A stretch of 64,000 nucleotides of DNA from Bradyrhizobium sp. BRP22 (GCF_020194175.1 NZ_JADYVX010000003.1:1-64000), one strand, 5' to 3'. Counted from the stretch's first letter, positions 1 through 9,209 are shown. Notes: generated by a model from the sequence alone, not told the origin. Numbers and translations: made by a program.

Positions 1-200
1 TGCTCAACATTGCGTCAGCGGCCATAGCCGGCTTCCACACCCTGATCTTCTGCCCAAAAGCTAGGATCTGTCCGGAATTGAGCGCGCCAGCCTAGCCGGA
101 CGCTCAAAACTATTCTTGCCCAGTCTCGCAGCGTAATCCGGGGAAGAACGTGCACGCTGTCGGCCCCGGATTGCGCTGCGCTCCACCCGGGCTACGGCCG
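1..200. other. gene-free left edge
   Basis: The first 200 bases lie downstream of the decarboxylase stop. No terminator with a T tract and no gene is recognised; any gene to the left is outside the window. Confidence 0.4.
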
Positions 201-1829
201 TTAGCTCTTCTGCGCGTAGAGCAGCGGCACCGCGGAATCCACGATCACCTCGACCAGGCTCGTGCCCTCATGCGACAATCCGCGCTTCAGCGCGCCCGCA
301 AGCTCCGCGGCCTTCGTCACGCGTGCGGCGTCGCAGCCCATGCCTTCGGCGATCCTGACGAAATCGAGATCAGGCAATTCCAGTCCCGGCACGTTCCGCA
401 CCTGCATGACCTGGCTGAACGAGCGCATCGCGCCGTAGCCTGAATTGTTGATCACCACCACGGTCATGGGCAGTTTCCGCTGCGCCGCGGTCCATAGCGC
501 CTGGATCGAATACATTGCCGAGCCGTCGCCGATCAGGCAGACCACGCGACAATTGGTGCGGCCAAGCGCCATGCCGACAGCGGCCGGCAGGCTGTAGCCG
601 AGGCCGCCGCTCGCCATCGTGTAGAAACTGTCCTGCCCGCGCATCGGCATGAACTTCTGCATCGCCGGGCGATGCGACGGCACCTCTTCCACCAGCACAT
701 CGTCCGGCCCCATCGCGGCCGAAAGCGAATGCATCAGGAATTCAGCGGAGATCGGATCGCCGGCCGCGGGCGCTGGCGGCAATGTGCGGCCCGCCGGCAT
801 GGCGCGTTTTGTCTCGGGCAACAGTTCGAGCAGCATCGCAAGCGAAGGCCGCATCGTGCCGATGATGCTGTTGCCCGCCGGCGTGAACGACGCGGCGCTT
901 GCATCGTCGGTGATCTGGAACAACGTGGTCGCGCCATCGAAGATCGCGGCGTGACCCTCGACATGGAAGGTGAATACGGGCGCTCCGATCACGACCACGA
1001 GGTCGTGCCCGCGCAGCGCCTCCGATAATTGCCCGGGGGACGCGTGCAGGAAGCCTGCGAATTGCGGATGCCGCTCGGGGAAGGAGCAGCGCGCCGCGAA
1101 CGGGCTCACCCATACCAAAGCCTTGGCTTTCTCCGCGACCTTGACCATGAGATCGACCGCCTGCGCGCGGTCGACGGCGGGGCCGACGACGAGGGCAGGG
1201 TGCTTGCTCTCGGCGAGCGCCGCAACCAGCGCCTTCATCGCCGCCGGATCAGGCCCGATGTCGCGGCTGACGTTGCGGGCCTCGACCGGCTGGGTCGGCC
1301 GGTTCCAGTCGTCGACCGGCACCGAAACGAAGGTCGGCCCGCAGGGCGGCTGCATCGCGATGTAATAGGCGCGCGCGATCGCGCCCGGCACGTCCTCGGG
1401 CCGCGCCGGCTCGACTGCCCATTTCACGTAAGGCTGCGGAAATTCGGTGGCGCGCTCGGCATAGAGGAATGGCTGCAGCGGCAGGATCGAGCGCGCCTGC
1501 TGGCCCGCGGTGATCACGATCGGCGTTTGGTTGCGATAGGCGTTGAAGACGTTGCCGAGCGCGTGGCCGACCCCGGCCGCCGAATGCAGATTGACGAAAC
1601 CGGCGTTCCGCGTCGCCTGCGCATAGCCGTCGGCCATGCCGACCACGGAAGCCTCCTGCAGGCCCAGCACATAGTCGATGTCGTCGGGCCAGTCGCTCAG
1701 GAACGGCAATTCGGTCGAGCCGGGATTGCCGAACACCTTGTTGATGCCGAAGGCGCGGAGCAGGCCGAACGTCGCGTCCTTGACGCTGACGGCTTTGCTG
1801 TTCGTGGCGGCCGGCTTGCGCGACGACAT
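201..1829 (-). CDS. mdlC: benzoylformate decarboxylase-like thiamine diphosphate enzyme
   Basis: A 542-residue ThDP-dependent 2-oxoacid decarboxylase, probably converting benzoylformate or a similar aryl 2-oxoacid to the aldehyde and CO2 in the cytoplasm. The activating Glu lies at about residue 59 (GLQEAS) and the ThDP/Mg motif at 434-462 (GDGSAMYSIQALW then INNSGYG). Residues that define benzoylformate decarboxylase rather than acetolactate synthase are present: Ser in NPGSTELPF (about 38), His in LHSAAGVGH (about 82) and His in IGAPVFTFH (about 289), matching the Ser26/His70/His281 set of the Pseudomonas enzyme. Start is the ATG at 1829. It is the last gene of a leftward cluster, but a palindromic repeat separates it from the hydratase gene, so co-transcription is uncertain. 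The exact substrate is inferred. Confidence 0.85.
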   Translation of the reverse strand: MSSRKPAATNSKAVSVKDATFGLLRAFGINKVFGNPGSTELPFLSDWPDDIDYVLGLQEASVVGMADGYAQATRNAGFVNLHSAAGVGHALGNVFNAYRNQTPIVITAGQQARSILPLQPFLYAERATEFPQPYVKWAVEPARPEDVPGAIARAYYIAMQPPCGPTFVSVPVDDWNRPTQPVEARNVSRDIGPDPAAMKALVAALAESKHPALVVGPAVDRAQAVDLMVKVAEKAKALVWVSPFAARCSFPERHPQFAGFLHASPGQLSEALRGHDLVVVIGAPVFTFHVEGHAAIFDGATTLFQITDDASAASFTPAGNSIIGTMRPSLAMLLELLPETKRAMPAGRTLPPAPAAGDPISAEFLMHSLSAAMGPDDVLVEEVPSHRPAMQKFMPMRGQDSFYTMASGGLGYSLPAAVGMALGRTNCRVVCLIGDGSAMYSIQALWTAAQRKLPMTVVVINNSGYGAMRSFSQVMQVRNVPGLELPDLDFVRIAEGMGCDAARVTKAAELAGALKRGLSHEGTSLVEVIVDSAVPLLYAQKS

Positions 1830-1860
1830 CAGGCGATTCTCCCAATTTTATTGTTTTACT

Positions 1861-1939
1861 CCGTCATTGCGAGCGCAGCGAAGCAATCCATCTATCCGCA
1901 CCTGGAGGCATGGATTGCTTCGCTGCGCTCGCAATGACG
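1861..1939. repeat. dispersed palindromic repeat, family 1 copy A
   Basis: Two perfect 29-base inverted arms (1862-1890 and 1911-1939), beginning CGTCATTGCGAGCGCAGCG, surround a 20-base spacer. Related copies lie at 6393-6476 and 30370-30446. It would form a long hairpin in the transcript between the hydratase and decarboxylase genes and could attenuate or stabilise the mRNA. Confidence 0.9.
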
Positions 1940-1944
1940 ACTTT

Positions 1945-2799
1945 CTACCACATCGCCGTGCCCTTCATGGTCGGCTGCCCATCGGAATTGGCGGTCCACA
2001 GTTCCAGGCCCTCGCCATTCTCATTGGCGTTGACCGAGAACTCGCTGCCCTCGAACAGCGGCTGCACGCCGCGATAGACGAACTTCTTCGGCGGCTGGCC
2101 GCCATGAAGCCTGGCCGCCAGTTCGACGATGAGCGCGGCCTGCAGCGGTCCGTGGAAGATCAGGCCGGGATAGCCCTCGACCTTGGTGACGTAGTCGCGG
2201 TCGTAATGGATGCGGTGGCCGTTGAAGGTCAGCGCCGAATAGCGGAACAGCAGCACCGGATCGGCCATGTGGCTCTCGCGGTGCTTTGCGACCGGCGGCG
2301 AGGGCGGAGCCTTCGCAGGTGCGGCCGGCTGCGTGCTGGTCATCTCGCGATAGACCATATCCTGCCGTTCGCGGATCGCGAGCCCGCGCGGCGTCGTCAC
2401 CTCGTGCTGCACCGAGACGAAGCACAGTGTGCCGGTCGAGCCGGTCTTCAGCGTGACATCGGAGATGCGCGAGACGCGCTTCGGCTCGTCGCCGACGCGC
2501 AGCGCGTCGAGGAATTCAAGCTCGCCGCCGGCCCACATCCTCCGCGGCAGCGGCACCGGCGGCAGGAAGCCGCCGCGGGTCGGGTGGCCGTCGGGACCGA
2601 GCTCCGACATCGGAAACACCGGCTGCGCCAGGCACCAATGCACCGTGAACGGCGCGGCATCGCCCGCCTTGGGCTCGCCGATCTCCTGGAACAGCGTCGC
2701 GCGCAGGCCTTTCACGAGCTGCGCGGTGACGCTGTCGGAGGCTTCGCTGGTGCGGCCGATCCATTGCCTGAGATGCTCGAGGTCGAGTTTTTCGCTCAT
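1945..2799 (-). CDS. MaoC/FAS1-like acyl-CoA hydratase (mesaconyl-C4-CoA hydratase or HTD2 type)
   Basis: A 284-residue protein with two hot-dog halves. The N-terminal half is FAS1-like dehydratase in type. The C-terminal half (from about 190) carries the hydratase-2 signature FNGHRIHYDRDY with the catalytic Asp/His pair. A Pro/Ala-rich linker joins them. The ATG at 2799 overlaps the CoA-transferase stop as ATGA, so the two genes are translationally coupled. Relatives hydrate mesaconyl-C4-CoA or dehydrate 3-hydroxyacyl thioesters. Together with an acyl-CoA dehydrogenase and a type III CoA-transferase, it suggests a pathway for a branched or dicarboxylic acid thioester. The substrate cannot be read from sequence. 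Confidence 0.8.
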   Translation of the reverse strand: MSEKLDLEHLRQWIGRTSEASDSVTAQLVKGLRATLFQEIGEPKAGDAAPFTVHWCLAQPVFPMSELGPDGHPTRGGFLPPVPLPRRMWAGGELEFLDALRVGDEPKRVSRISDVTLKTGSTGTLCFVSVQHEVTTPRGLAIRERQDMVYREMTSTQPAAPAKAPPSPPVAKHRESHMADPVLLFRYSALTFNGHRIHYDRDYVTKVEGYPGLIFHGPLQAALIVELAARLHGGQPPKKFVYRGVQPLFEGSEFSVNANENGEGLELWTANSDGQPTMKGTAMW

Positions 2800-3923
2800 G
2801 ACTGTGCTCGCGCGGGAGAGATCTTGTTAGCGCTGGTCTGTTCGCCGATCGCCGGCACCGCACCATAATGGCGCGGCTCGCCGACGAAGATCGCGGCCGG
2901 CGCCGGATAGGTCACTCGACCGTTCGGCGTGTCGACCTCGATTCGGCGCAGGTGCGGATGGTGCGCGAGATCGTCCATGGTGTTGACCTCGGCGAAGGCA
3001 ATGTCGGCGTCCGCAAGCTTCCGCAACAGCTCGTCACGTGTCAGCTTCGCGAAGGCGTCGCCGACGGTCTGATCGGTCAGCGCGCGGTTGCGCACCCGCT
3101 CGACCATGTTGGCGAAGCGCGGATCGCTCGGCAGGTCCGGCTGGCCCAGCACCTCGGCGCACAGCTTCTTCCATTCCCGCTCGCTCTGGATCGAGATCAG
3201 GATCTCCTTGCCGTCCCTGGAGCGGAACACGCCGTAGGGCGCGATCGAGGGATGGGCGAGGCCCATGCGCTTCGGCGGCTTGCCGTCCTCGGCATTGAGC
3301 AGCGGCACGGTGAGCCAGTCCGCCATCACGTCGAACATGGAGATGCGGATGTCGGCGCCCACGCCGGTGCGGCCGCGTGCGATCAAGGCTTCCAGGATCG
3401 CGGCATGCGCGGTCGCGCCGGTCGCGACATCGACGATCGACATGCCGACGCGCGAGGCACCCTCCGGCCCGCCGGTGATCGAGGCAAGCCCGCTCTCGGC
3501 CTGGATCAGGAGATCATAGGCCTTGCGATTGGCATACGGCCCTTCATCGCCATAGCCCGTGATGGTGCAGCAGATCAGCTTCGGATAATCCTTGCGCAGC
3601 CGCGCGAGCGAGAAGCCTAGCTTGTCCATCGAGCCGGGCTTCAAATTCTGCAGCAGCACGTCGGCGCCGGCGATCAGTTCCTCCAGCGCGGCGCGGCCTT
3701 CCCTGGTCGCAAGATCGACCACGACCGAATCCTTGCCGCGGTTGAGCCAGACGAAATAGCTGCTCTGGCCCTTGGCGGCGGCGTCATAGCCGCGGGCGAA
3801 ATCGCCTTCGGGGCGTTCAATCTTGATCACATGCGCGCCGGCATCGGCCAGGCGCGAGGAGCAGAACGGTGCGGCGACCGCCTGTTCGACGGCGATGACT
3901 GTCAGTCCCTCGAGCGGCAGCAT
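2796..3923 (-). CDS. type III CoA-transferase, CaiB/BaiF family
   Basis: A 375-residue protein beginning MLPLEGLTVIAVEQAVAAPF, the usual family N-terminus, so the ATG at 3923 is preferred over an in-frame start 51 bases upstream. It contains the family pattern DVLLQNLKPGSMDKLGF around the catalytic region; the Asp at the expected covalent-intermediate site is not unambiguous by eye. The family moves CoA between organic acids. The gene begins 10 bases after the acyl-CoA dehydrogenase stop and overlaps the hydratase start by four bases, so the three form an operon. Probable role: activating a carboxylic acid that the dehydrogenase and hydratase then process. Confidence 0.88.
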   Translation of the reverse strand: MLPLEGLTVIAVEQAVAAPFCSSRLADAGAHVIKIERPEGDFARGYDAAAKGQSSYFVWLNRGKDSVVVDLATREGRAALEELIAGADVLLQNLKPGSMDKLGFSLARLRKDYPKLICCTITGYGDEGPYANRKAYDLLIQAESGLASITGGPEGASRVGMSIVDVATGATAHAAILEALIARGRTGVGADIRISMFDVMADWLTVPLLNAEDGKPPKRMGLAHPSIAPYGVFRSRDGKEILISIQSEREWKKLCAEVLGQPDLPSDPRFANMVERVRNRALTDQTVGDAFAKLTRDELLRKLADADIAFAEVNTMDDLAHHPHLRRIEVDTPNGRVTYPAPAAIFVGEPRHYGAVPAIGEQTSANKISPARAQS

Positions 3924-3933
3924 GCGTCTTTCC

Positions 3934-5100
3934 TCAGTACGAACGCGGCATGCCAAGCACATGCTCTGCGACAAAGGACAGGATCAGATTGGTCGAGATC
4001 GGCGCCACCTGGTAGAGCCGGGTCTCGCGGAACTTGCGCTCGACGTCGTATTCCTCGGCAAAGCCGAACCCGCCATGGGTCTGCACGCAGGCATTGGCCG
4101 CTTCCCACGATGCATCCGCCGCCAGCATCTTGGCCATGTTGGCCTCGGCGCCGCAATCGAGTCCGGCCTCGTATTTGCGCGTCGCTTCCTTCACCATCAA
4201 TTCGGCCGCGCGCATCGAGGCGTAGGCTTTCGCAATCGGGAACTGGATTCCCTGGTTCTGGCCGATCGGCCGGCCGAACACGGCGCGCTCCTTGGCATAG
4301 TTGGTCGCTTTCGCGATGAACCATTTGGCGTCGCCGATGCATTCGGCCGCGATCAGGATGCGCTCGGCATTCATGCCAGAGAGGATGTAGCGAAAGCCCT
4401 TACCCTCGTCGCCGATCAAATTCTCCGCGGGCACCCGCATGTCGGTGAAGAACACTTCCGTCGTCGCGTGGTTCATCATGGTCCTGATGGGGCGGATTTC
4501 CAGCCCCTTGCCCTTGACCTCGCGCATGTCGACGATGAACACCGACAGACCGTCGGTGCGTTTCTTGGCCTGCTCCTTCGGCGTGGTGCGCACGAGCAGG
4601 ATCATCAGGTCGGAATGCTCGGCGCGGCTGGTCCAGATCTTCTGGCCGTTGACGACGTAGTGGTCGCCATCCTTCCGCGCGAACGTCTTCAGCGACGACG
4701 TGTCGGTGCCGCTGGTCGGCTCGGTCACGCCAAAGGCCTGCAGCCGCAACTCGCCGCTCGCAACCTTCGGCAGATATTTCGCCTTCTGCTCGGCATTGCC
4801 GTGCCGCAGCACCGTGCCCATCGTGTACATCTGCGCATGGCAGCCGCCGCCATTGCAGCCGGCGCGCTGGATCTCCTCCAGGATCGCCGCGGCTGCCGAA
4901 AGCTTCAATCCCGCGCCGCCATATTCCTCGGGGATCAACACCGAGAGATAGCCCGCCTGCGTCAGCGCCTCGACGAATTCCTTCGGATAGGCCATCTGCC
5001 GATCGAGCTTGCGCCAGTATTCGCCGGGAAACTGCGCGCAGAGCTTTGCCACCGCATCGCGGATGTCGGAATAGTCGTCATGCTGTTCTGGTGCGGTCAT
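3934..5100 (-). CDS. acyl-CoA dehydrogenase family flavoprotein
   Basis: A 388-residue FAD enzyme with N-terminal helices, the central beta domain (FGVTEPTSGTD, KIWTSRAEHSD) and the C-terminal helical domain (RAVFGRPIGQNQGIQFP, QTHGGFGF). The C-terminal segment reads YQVAPISTN where medium-chain enzymes have the catalytic YEGTS glutamate. A Glu is instead present in the earlier helix (GMNAERILIAAE), the position used by isovaleryl- and long-chain-type enzymes. It is the first gene of the leftward operon and is divergent from the LysR gene. It probably oxidises a branched or otherwise unusual acyl-CoA and passes electrons to ETF. Confidence 0.9.
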   Translation of the reverse strand: MTAPEQHDDYSDIRDAVAKLCAQFPGEYWRKLDRQMAYPKEFVEALTQAGYLSVLIPEEYGGAGLKLSAAAAILEEIQRAGCNGGGCHAQMYTMGTVLRHGNAEQKAKYLPKVASGELRLQAFGVTEPTSGTDTSSLKTFARKDGDHYVVNGQKIWTSRAEHSDLMILLVRTTPKEQAKKRTDGLSVFIVDMREVKGKGLEIRPIRTMMNHATTEVFFTDMRVPAENLIGDEGKGFRYILSGMNAERILIAAECIGDAKWFIAKATNYAKERAVFGRPIGQNQGIQFPIAKAYASMRAAELMVKEATRKYEAGLDCGAEANMAKMLAADASWEAANACVQTHGGFGFAEEYDVERKFRETRLYQVAPISTNLILSFVAEHVLGMPRSY

Positions 5101-5229
5101 CGGAAATCACCGGCGCGTTCGTTCAAGGGAAGGTGGATTTGAATGCTCGGCGGACCGTTGTGGCGCCGGCGTAAACTCCCTATGCTCTTTTGTTATAGCG
5201 TATGAAGTAGCATTCCAAGATTGGCAAGC

Positions 5230-6150
5230 ATGGATTTCCGCCAGCTTAGGACGTTTACCTGCGTCGCGGAACTCGGGAGCCTGAGCAAGACCTCCGACAC
5301 GCTGCGCATAGCTCAGCCGGCGCTGAGCCGGCAGATCAAGCTGCTCGAGCACGAGCTGCGCGCTGAATTGTTCACGCGGAACGGCCGCGGCATGGTGCTG
5401 ACCGATGCCGGACGCCTGCTGCTCGCGCGCACCTCCGGCATCGTCCGCCAGGTCGACCAGATTCGCGACGACATCCAGTCCGCACAGGGCCCGCCGTCGG
5501 GTCGCGTGGTGCTCGGCCTGGTGCCGACAGTGAGCTGCGTGCTGTCGGCGCGCTTCGCCCGCCGCTGCGTGGAAAATTTCCCGGGCATTTCGCTGCGGAT
5601 CGTCGAGAGCTACAGCGGCCATTTGATCGAATGGCTGCACCGCGGCGAGATGGATCTGTCGATCATCTACGGCCGCACCGCGGACCTGCATCTGGCGGCG
5701 CAGCCGCTCGGCCGCGACCAGATCGTCGCCGTCGGTCCTCGCGGCTGCGGCCTGTCGCGCAAGAAGCAGGTCGAGATCGGCTGGCTGCTGCGCCAGCGCC
5801 TGGTGCTGCCCAGTCATTCGCATGGGCTGCGCGCCCTCATCGAGCACGCCGCGGCGCTCAAGAAGATCAAGCTCAACGTCCAGCTCGAGGCGGATTCGTT
5901 CCGCGTGCTCACCAGCCTGGTCGAGGAGGGTCTCGGCTTTGCGCTGTTGCCGCCGTCCTCGGTGCGGGGCGAAGTCGCCGACGGCCGGCTGGAAACGGCG
6001 GCGATCTCAAAGCCGCTGTCGCGCGAACTCGTCATTGCCTCTCCGGTCGACCGCCCGGCCTCGATCGCGACCACTGCCGTCACCACGCTATTGCGCGAGG
6101 AGGTCGCCGCCTGCCGCAAGGAAGGCCTGTGGGACATCAAGCTGGCGTAA
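5230..6150 (+). CDS. LysR-type transcriptional regulator
   Basis: A 306-residue regulator starting MDFRQLRTFTCVAELGSLSK, the classic LysR N-terminus; the ATG at 5230 is preferred to an upstream in-frame TTG at 5221. The winged helix-turn-helix (residues 1-60, AQPALSRQIKLLE) is followed by a substrate-binding domain of NAC/CynR type. It is divergently transcribed from the acyl-CoA dehydrogenase operon across about 130 bases, the usual arrangement for a LysR protein controlling its neighbour. Regulation of that operon in response to a pathway intermediate is inferred. Confidence 0.92.
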   Translation: MDFRQLRTFTCVAELGSLSKTSDTLRIAQPALSRQIKLLEHELRAELFTRNGRGMVLTDAGRLLLARTSGIVRQVDQIRDDIQSAQGPPSGRVVLGLVPTVSCVLSARFARRCVENFPGISLRIVESYSGHLIEWLHRGEMDLSIIYGRTADLHLAAQPLGRDQIVAVGPRGCGLSRKKQVEIGWLLRQRLVLPSHSHGLRALIEHAAALKKIKLNVQLEADSFRVLTSLVEEGLGFALLPPSSVRGEVADGRLETAAISKPLSRELVIASPVDRPASIATTAVTTLLREEVAACRKEGLWDIKLA

Positions 6151-6255
6151 AGCCATTGCGGCAACATGCGCAGCAATGCAGCAAGGCTTAAGCCAGGCGC
6201 GCGCGATATTCCCTTCGCATCTGGCTCACCCTGTCATGCCGGGTTTTTATAACGG

Positions 6256-6362
6256 CGCTGTTGCCCCTCATGGTGAGGAGCGCGCAGCGCGTCTCGAACC
6301 ATGAGGCCCCGCCGGTGGCCTCACCCTTCGAGACGGTCGCTGCGCGACCTCCTCAGGGTGAG
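6256..6362. repeat. dispersed palindromic repeat, family 3
   Basis: Imperfect inverted repeat beginning CCCCTCATGGTGAGGAGCGC and ending with CTCAGGGTGAGGGG. Related sequence occurs at 13240-13375 and 41565-41636. Together with the following family 1 copy it fills the 339-base gap between the LysR gene and the first P450 gene; nothing else is recognisable there. Confidence 0.8.
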
Positions 6363-6392
6363 GGGACAGAGTTGTGTGCGCGGCTCTCTCCA

Positions 6393-6476
6393 CGTCATTG
6401 CGAGCGAAGCGAAGCAATCCATCTCTCCGCGCGCGGAACCATGGATTGCTTCGTCGCTTCGTTCCTCGCAATGACG
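6393..6476. repeat. dispersed palindromic repeat, family 1 copy B
   Basis: Starts CGTCATTGCGAGCGAAGCGA and ends with an imperfect inverted arm TCCTCGCAATGACG. It lies just past the stop of the downstream P450 gene, between it and the convergent LysR gene, so it may also act as a transcript 3-prime-end hairpin. Confidence 0.85.
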
Positions 6477-6489
6477 GAGGCGCTGTCCG

Positions 6490-7764
6490 TTACCCCGGAA
6501 TACGCACCGGCAGGGTCTCGTAGCCCTTGATGAAGCTGGAATAGATCCGCTTCGGCTCGCCGACCACCTCGATGCGATCGAAGCGTTTCAGCATCTCCTC
6601 CCAGACGATCTTCAATTGCAGCTCGGCGAGCCGCATGCCGACACAGCGGTGGATGCCGAAGCCGAACGACAGGTGCGTGCGCGGCCGCGCCCGGTCGATG
6701 ATGAATTCGTTGGGACGGTCGATCACTTCCTCGTCGCGGTTGCCGGACACGTACCACATCACGACGCGATCGCCCTTTTTGATCGTCTTGCCGCCGAGCT
6801 CGGTGTCCTGAAGCGCCGTGCGCCGCATATGGGCGAGCGGCGTCTGCCAGCGGATCACCTCCGGCACCATCGAGTCGATCAAACCAGGATTTTCCCTGAG
6901 CTTGTCGTACTGCTCCGGATTCTCGTTCAGCGCCAGCACTGAGCCGGTCATGGTGTTGCGCGTGGTGTCGTTGCCGCCGACGATGAGCAGGATGAGATTG
7001 CCCATGAGATTGTCGCGGTCCATGTGCCGCGTCGCGTCGCTATGGGCCATCATCGACAACAGATCGTTGCGCGGCGGCGCGTTGACGCGCTCGTTCCAGA
7101 GCCTGGCGAAATAGGCGTAGCATTCGTCCATCTCCTGCCGCCGCTGTTCCGGCGAGTCCACGATGCCGCTCTTGGGCAGCGCGGTGGCGACGTCGGACCA
7201 GCGTGTCAGCTTGCGCCGCTCTTCCCAAGGGAAGTCGAACAGCGTCGCCAGCATCTGGGTGGTCAGTTCGATCGAGACCCTTTCGACGAAGTTGAAGGTC
7301 TCGTTGCGCGGCAGGCCGTCCAGCACCTTTTGCGACCGCTGGCGGATCAGCTTCGCAAGCTCGTCAAGATGCGTCGGCGTGAACATCGGCGACACCGTCT
7401 TGCGCTGCGCCGAGTGCTTCGGCTGGTCCATCGCGATGAAGCTCGGCCAGTCATAGCCGACCGGCATGTCGCGGATGCCGATGCCGCCTAGGCGGGCATC
7501 GGAGGAGAAGATGCCGTGATTGGTGTCGACATGCATGATGTCGTTGTATTTGGTGACCGACCAGTACGGCTCGATCGGCGCGTTGGTGCAGTAATGCACC
7601 GGCTCTTCCTTGCGCAGCCGCTCGAACCAGGGCCACAGGGTGTCGTTCTGGAACAGCCTCGGCGCGCCGGGATGGAAATCCTTCAGCGGCGTCGAATAGG
7701 CCTCCTCCCGCGCCTGGCGCATAAGCTCGTTCTTGTCGACCCTGACTGCAGTCTGGACGTTCAT
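6490..7764 (-). CDS. cytochrome P450, CYP153-type alkane/fatty-acid terminal hydroxylase (downstream copy)
   Basis: A 424-residue soluble P450. Visible are the I-helix motif VGGNDTTRN, the ExxR motif (PEVIRWQTP) and the heme-binding loop FGFGIHRCVGMRL. Long stretches such as TMLATLFDFPW-type text (here TQMLATLFDFPWEERRKL) and HYCTNAPIEPYWSVTKY match what I recall of CYP153A enzymes, which hydroxylate alkanes or fatty acids at the terminal carbon. The ATG at 7764 is chosen because it places the N-terminus like its paralogue. It starts 22 bases after the stop of the upstream P450 gene. No ferredoxin or reductase gene is adjacent, so electrons must come from elsewhere. The subfamily call is from memory of the family, not a search. 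Confidence 0.87.
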   Translation of the reverse strand: MNVQTAVRVDKNELMRQAREEAYSTPLKDFHPGAPRLFQNDTLWPWFERLRKEEPVHYCTNAPIEPYWSVTKYNDIMHVDTNHGIFSSDARLGGIGIRDMPVGYDWPSFIAMDQPKHSAQRKTVSPMFTPTHLDELAKLIRQRSQKVLDGLPRNETFNFVERVSIELTTQMLATLFDFPWEERRKLTRWSDVATALPKSGIVDSPEQRRQEMDECYAYFARLWNERVNAPPRNDLLSMMAHSDATRHMDRDNLMGNLILLIVGGNDTTRNTMTGSVLALNENPEQYDKLRENPGLIDSMVPEVIRWQTPLAHMRRTALQDTELGGKTIKKGDRVVMWYVSGNRDEEVIDRPNEFIIDRARPRTHLSFGFGIHRCVGMRLAELQLKIVWEEMLKRFDRIEVVGEPKRIYSSFIKGYETLPVRIPG

Positions 7765-7786
7765 CGCTGTCAGCTCCTTGGAAGCG

Positions 7787-9058
7787 CTAGCCCGCGATGC
7801 GGACCGGCAGCGTCTCATATCCCTTGATGAAGCTCGAATACACGCGCTTCGGCTCCTCCACCACCTCGATCGTATCGAAGCGCTTCAGGATCTCTTCCCA
7901 GATGATCTTCAACTGCAATTCGGCAAGTCTGAGGCCGACGCAGCGATGGATGCCGAAGCCAAACGAAATGTGAGTGCGTGGACGGGCGCGGTCAATGATG
8001 AATTCATAGGGACGCTCGATCACTTCTTCGTCGCGATTGCCCGAGACGTACCACATCACAACCTTGTCACCTTTCTTGATCCGCTTGCCCCGGAACTCGA
8101 TGTCCTCGATCGCGGTGCGGCGCATATGCGCCAGCGGCGTCTGCCAGCGGATCACCTCCGGCACGAAACTGTCGATCAGGTCGGGGTTCTGCTTCAGCTT
8201 GCGATACTGCTCCGGATTCCGGTTCAGCGCATAGATGCTGCCGGAGAGGGTGTTGCGCGTGGTGTCGTTGCCGCCGACGATCAGCAGGATCAGATTGCCG
8301 AGGAAGTTCTTCGGATCCATGTCGCGTGTTGCCGGGCTGTGCGCCATCATCGAGAGCAGGTCGCTCTTCGGCGGCTGCTCGATCCGCTCTTTCCACAGCC
8401 GCGAGAAATAGCTGGCGCATTCCATCAGCTCGGCCTGCCGCTCGTCCTCGGTCGCGACCAGCCCGCCGGCGCCCGGAAGGGTGGTGGCGACGTCGGACCA
8501 GCGGGTCAGCTTGCGCCGCTGCTCCCAGGGGAAATCGAACAGCACGGCCAGCATCTGTGTGGTCAGTTCGATCGAGACCCTGTCGACCCAGTCGAACACC
8601 TCGCCGCGCGGCAGATTGTCGAGGCATTCGCTCGAGCGCTTGCGGATGTTGATCGCGAGCTGGTCGAGATGGGTCGGCGTGAACATCGGCGCCACGGTCT
8701 TGCGCTGGGCGCCGTGGCGCGGCTGGTCCATCGCGATGAAGCTCTCGCGGCGCAGGTCGGGGGCGATGTCGCGGATGGTGATGCCGCCGAGCGAGGCGGC
8801 GGAGGAGAACACCGAATGGTTGGTCTCGATTTCCATGATGTCGTTATATTTGGTCACCGACCAATAGGGCCCGAACAGGCTGTCCCGGCAGTAGTGCACC
8901 GGCTCTTCCCGGCGCAGCCGGTCGAAATAGGGCCAGAACGAATCGGTGCGGAACAGTTCGGGGTCGCCGGGGTCGAATTGCTCCAGCGGGATCGAATAGG
9001 CGCGCTCGCGGGCGGCCTCCCGGGTTTCGTTCTCGAGGCGATCGATCGTCCCGTGCAT
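7787..9058 (-). CDS. cytochrome P450, CYP153-type alkane/fatty-acid terminal hydroxylase (upstream copy)
   Basis: A 423-residue paralogue of the downstream P450, nearly collinear throughout: ASLGGITIRD near the N-terminus, TRWSDVATTLPG, LIVGGNDTTRN, the ExxR motif in PEVIRWQTPL and the heme loop FGFGIHRCVGLRL. The ATG at 9058 follows a GGGAGA ribosome-binding site, so a longer 471-residue reading is not needed. It is first in the two-gene leftward operon and divergent from ivd. A perfect PsrA-like palindrome lies about 150 bases upstream. Likely role: omega-hydroxylation of alkanes, fatty acids or terpenoid chains, with partner proteins encoded elsewhere. Confidence 0.87.
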   Translation of the reverse strand: MHGTIDRLENETREAARERAYSIPLEQFDPGDPELFRTDSFWPYFDRLRREEPVHYCRDSLFGPYWSVTKYNDIMEIETNHSVFSSAASLGGITIRDIAPDLRRESFIAMDQPRHGAQRKTVAPMFTPTHLDQLAINIRKRSSECLDNLPRGEVFDWVDRVSIELTTQMLAVLFDFPWEQRRKLTRWSDVATTLPGAGGLVATEDERQAELMECASYFSRLWKERIEQPPKSDLLSMMAHSPATRDMDPKNFLGNLILLIVGGNDTTRNTLSGSIYALNRNPEQYRKLKQNPDLIDSFVPEVIRWQTPLAHMRRTAIEDIEFRGKRIKKGDKVVMWYVSGNRDEEVIERPYEFIIDRARPRTHISFGFGIHRCVGLRLAELQLKIIWEEILKRFDTIEVVEEPKRVYSSFIKGYETLPVRIAG

Positions 9059-9209
9059 GGCGCATCTCCCTGGATCGACCCGGAGCGGTTGTTCCGCCGG
9101 GCGCATTTTTGGGGAATTACAACCTGCCGCGCCGCGCAGGGCAAGCGCGAGTTTGGCACATTTGGCCGCATCGGATTCCACCTCGCCCCATTTGCGGACC
9201 AAGACGAGC

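Noticed and set aside
5195..5203. ATA-GCG-TAT as a LysR binding site between the LysR gene and the operon
   Set aside because: Too short and symmetric only over nine bases; position is plausible but the match is not enough to call.
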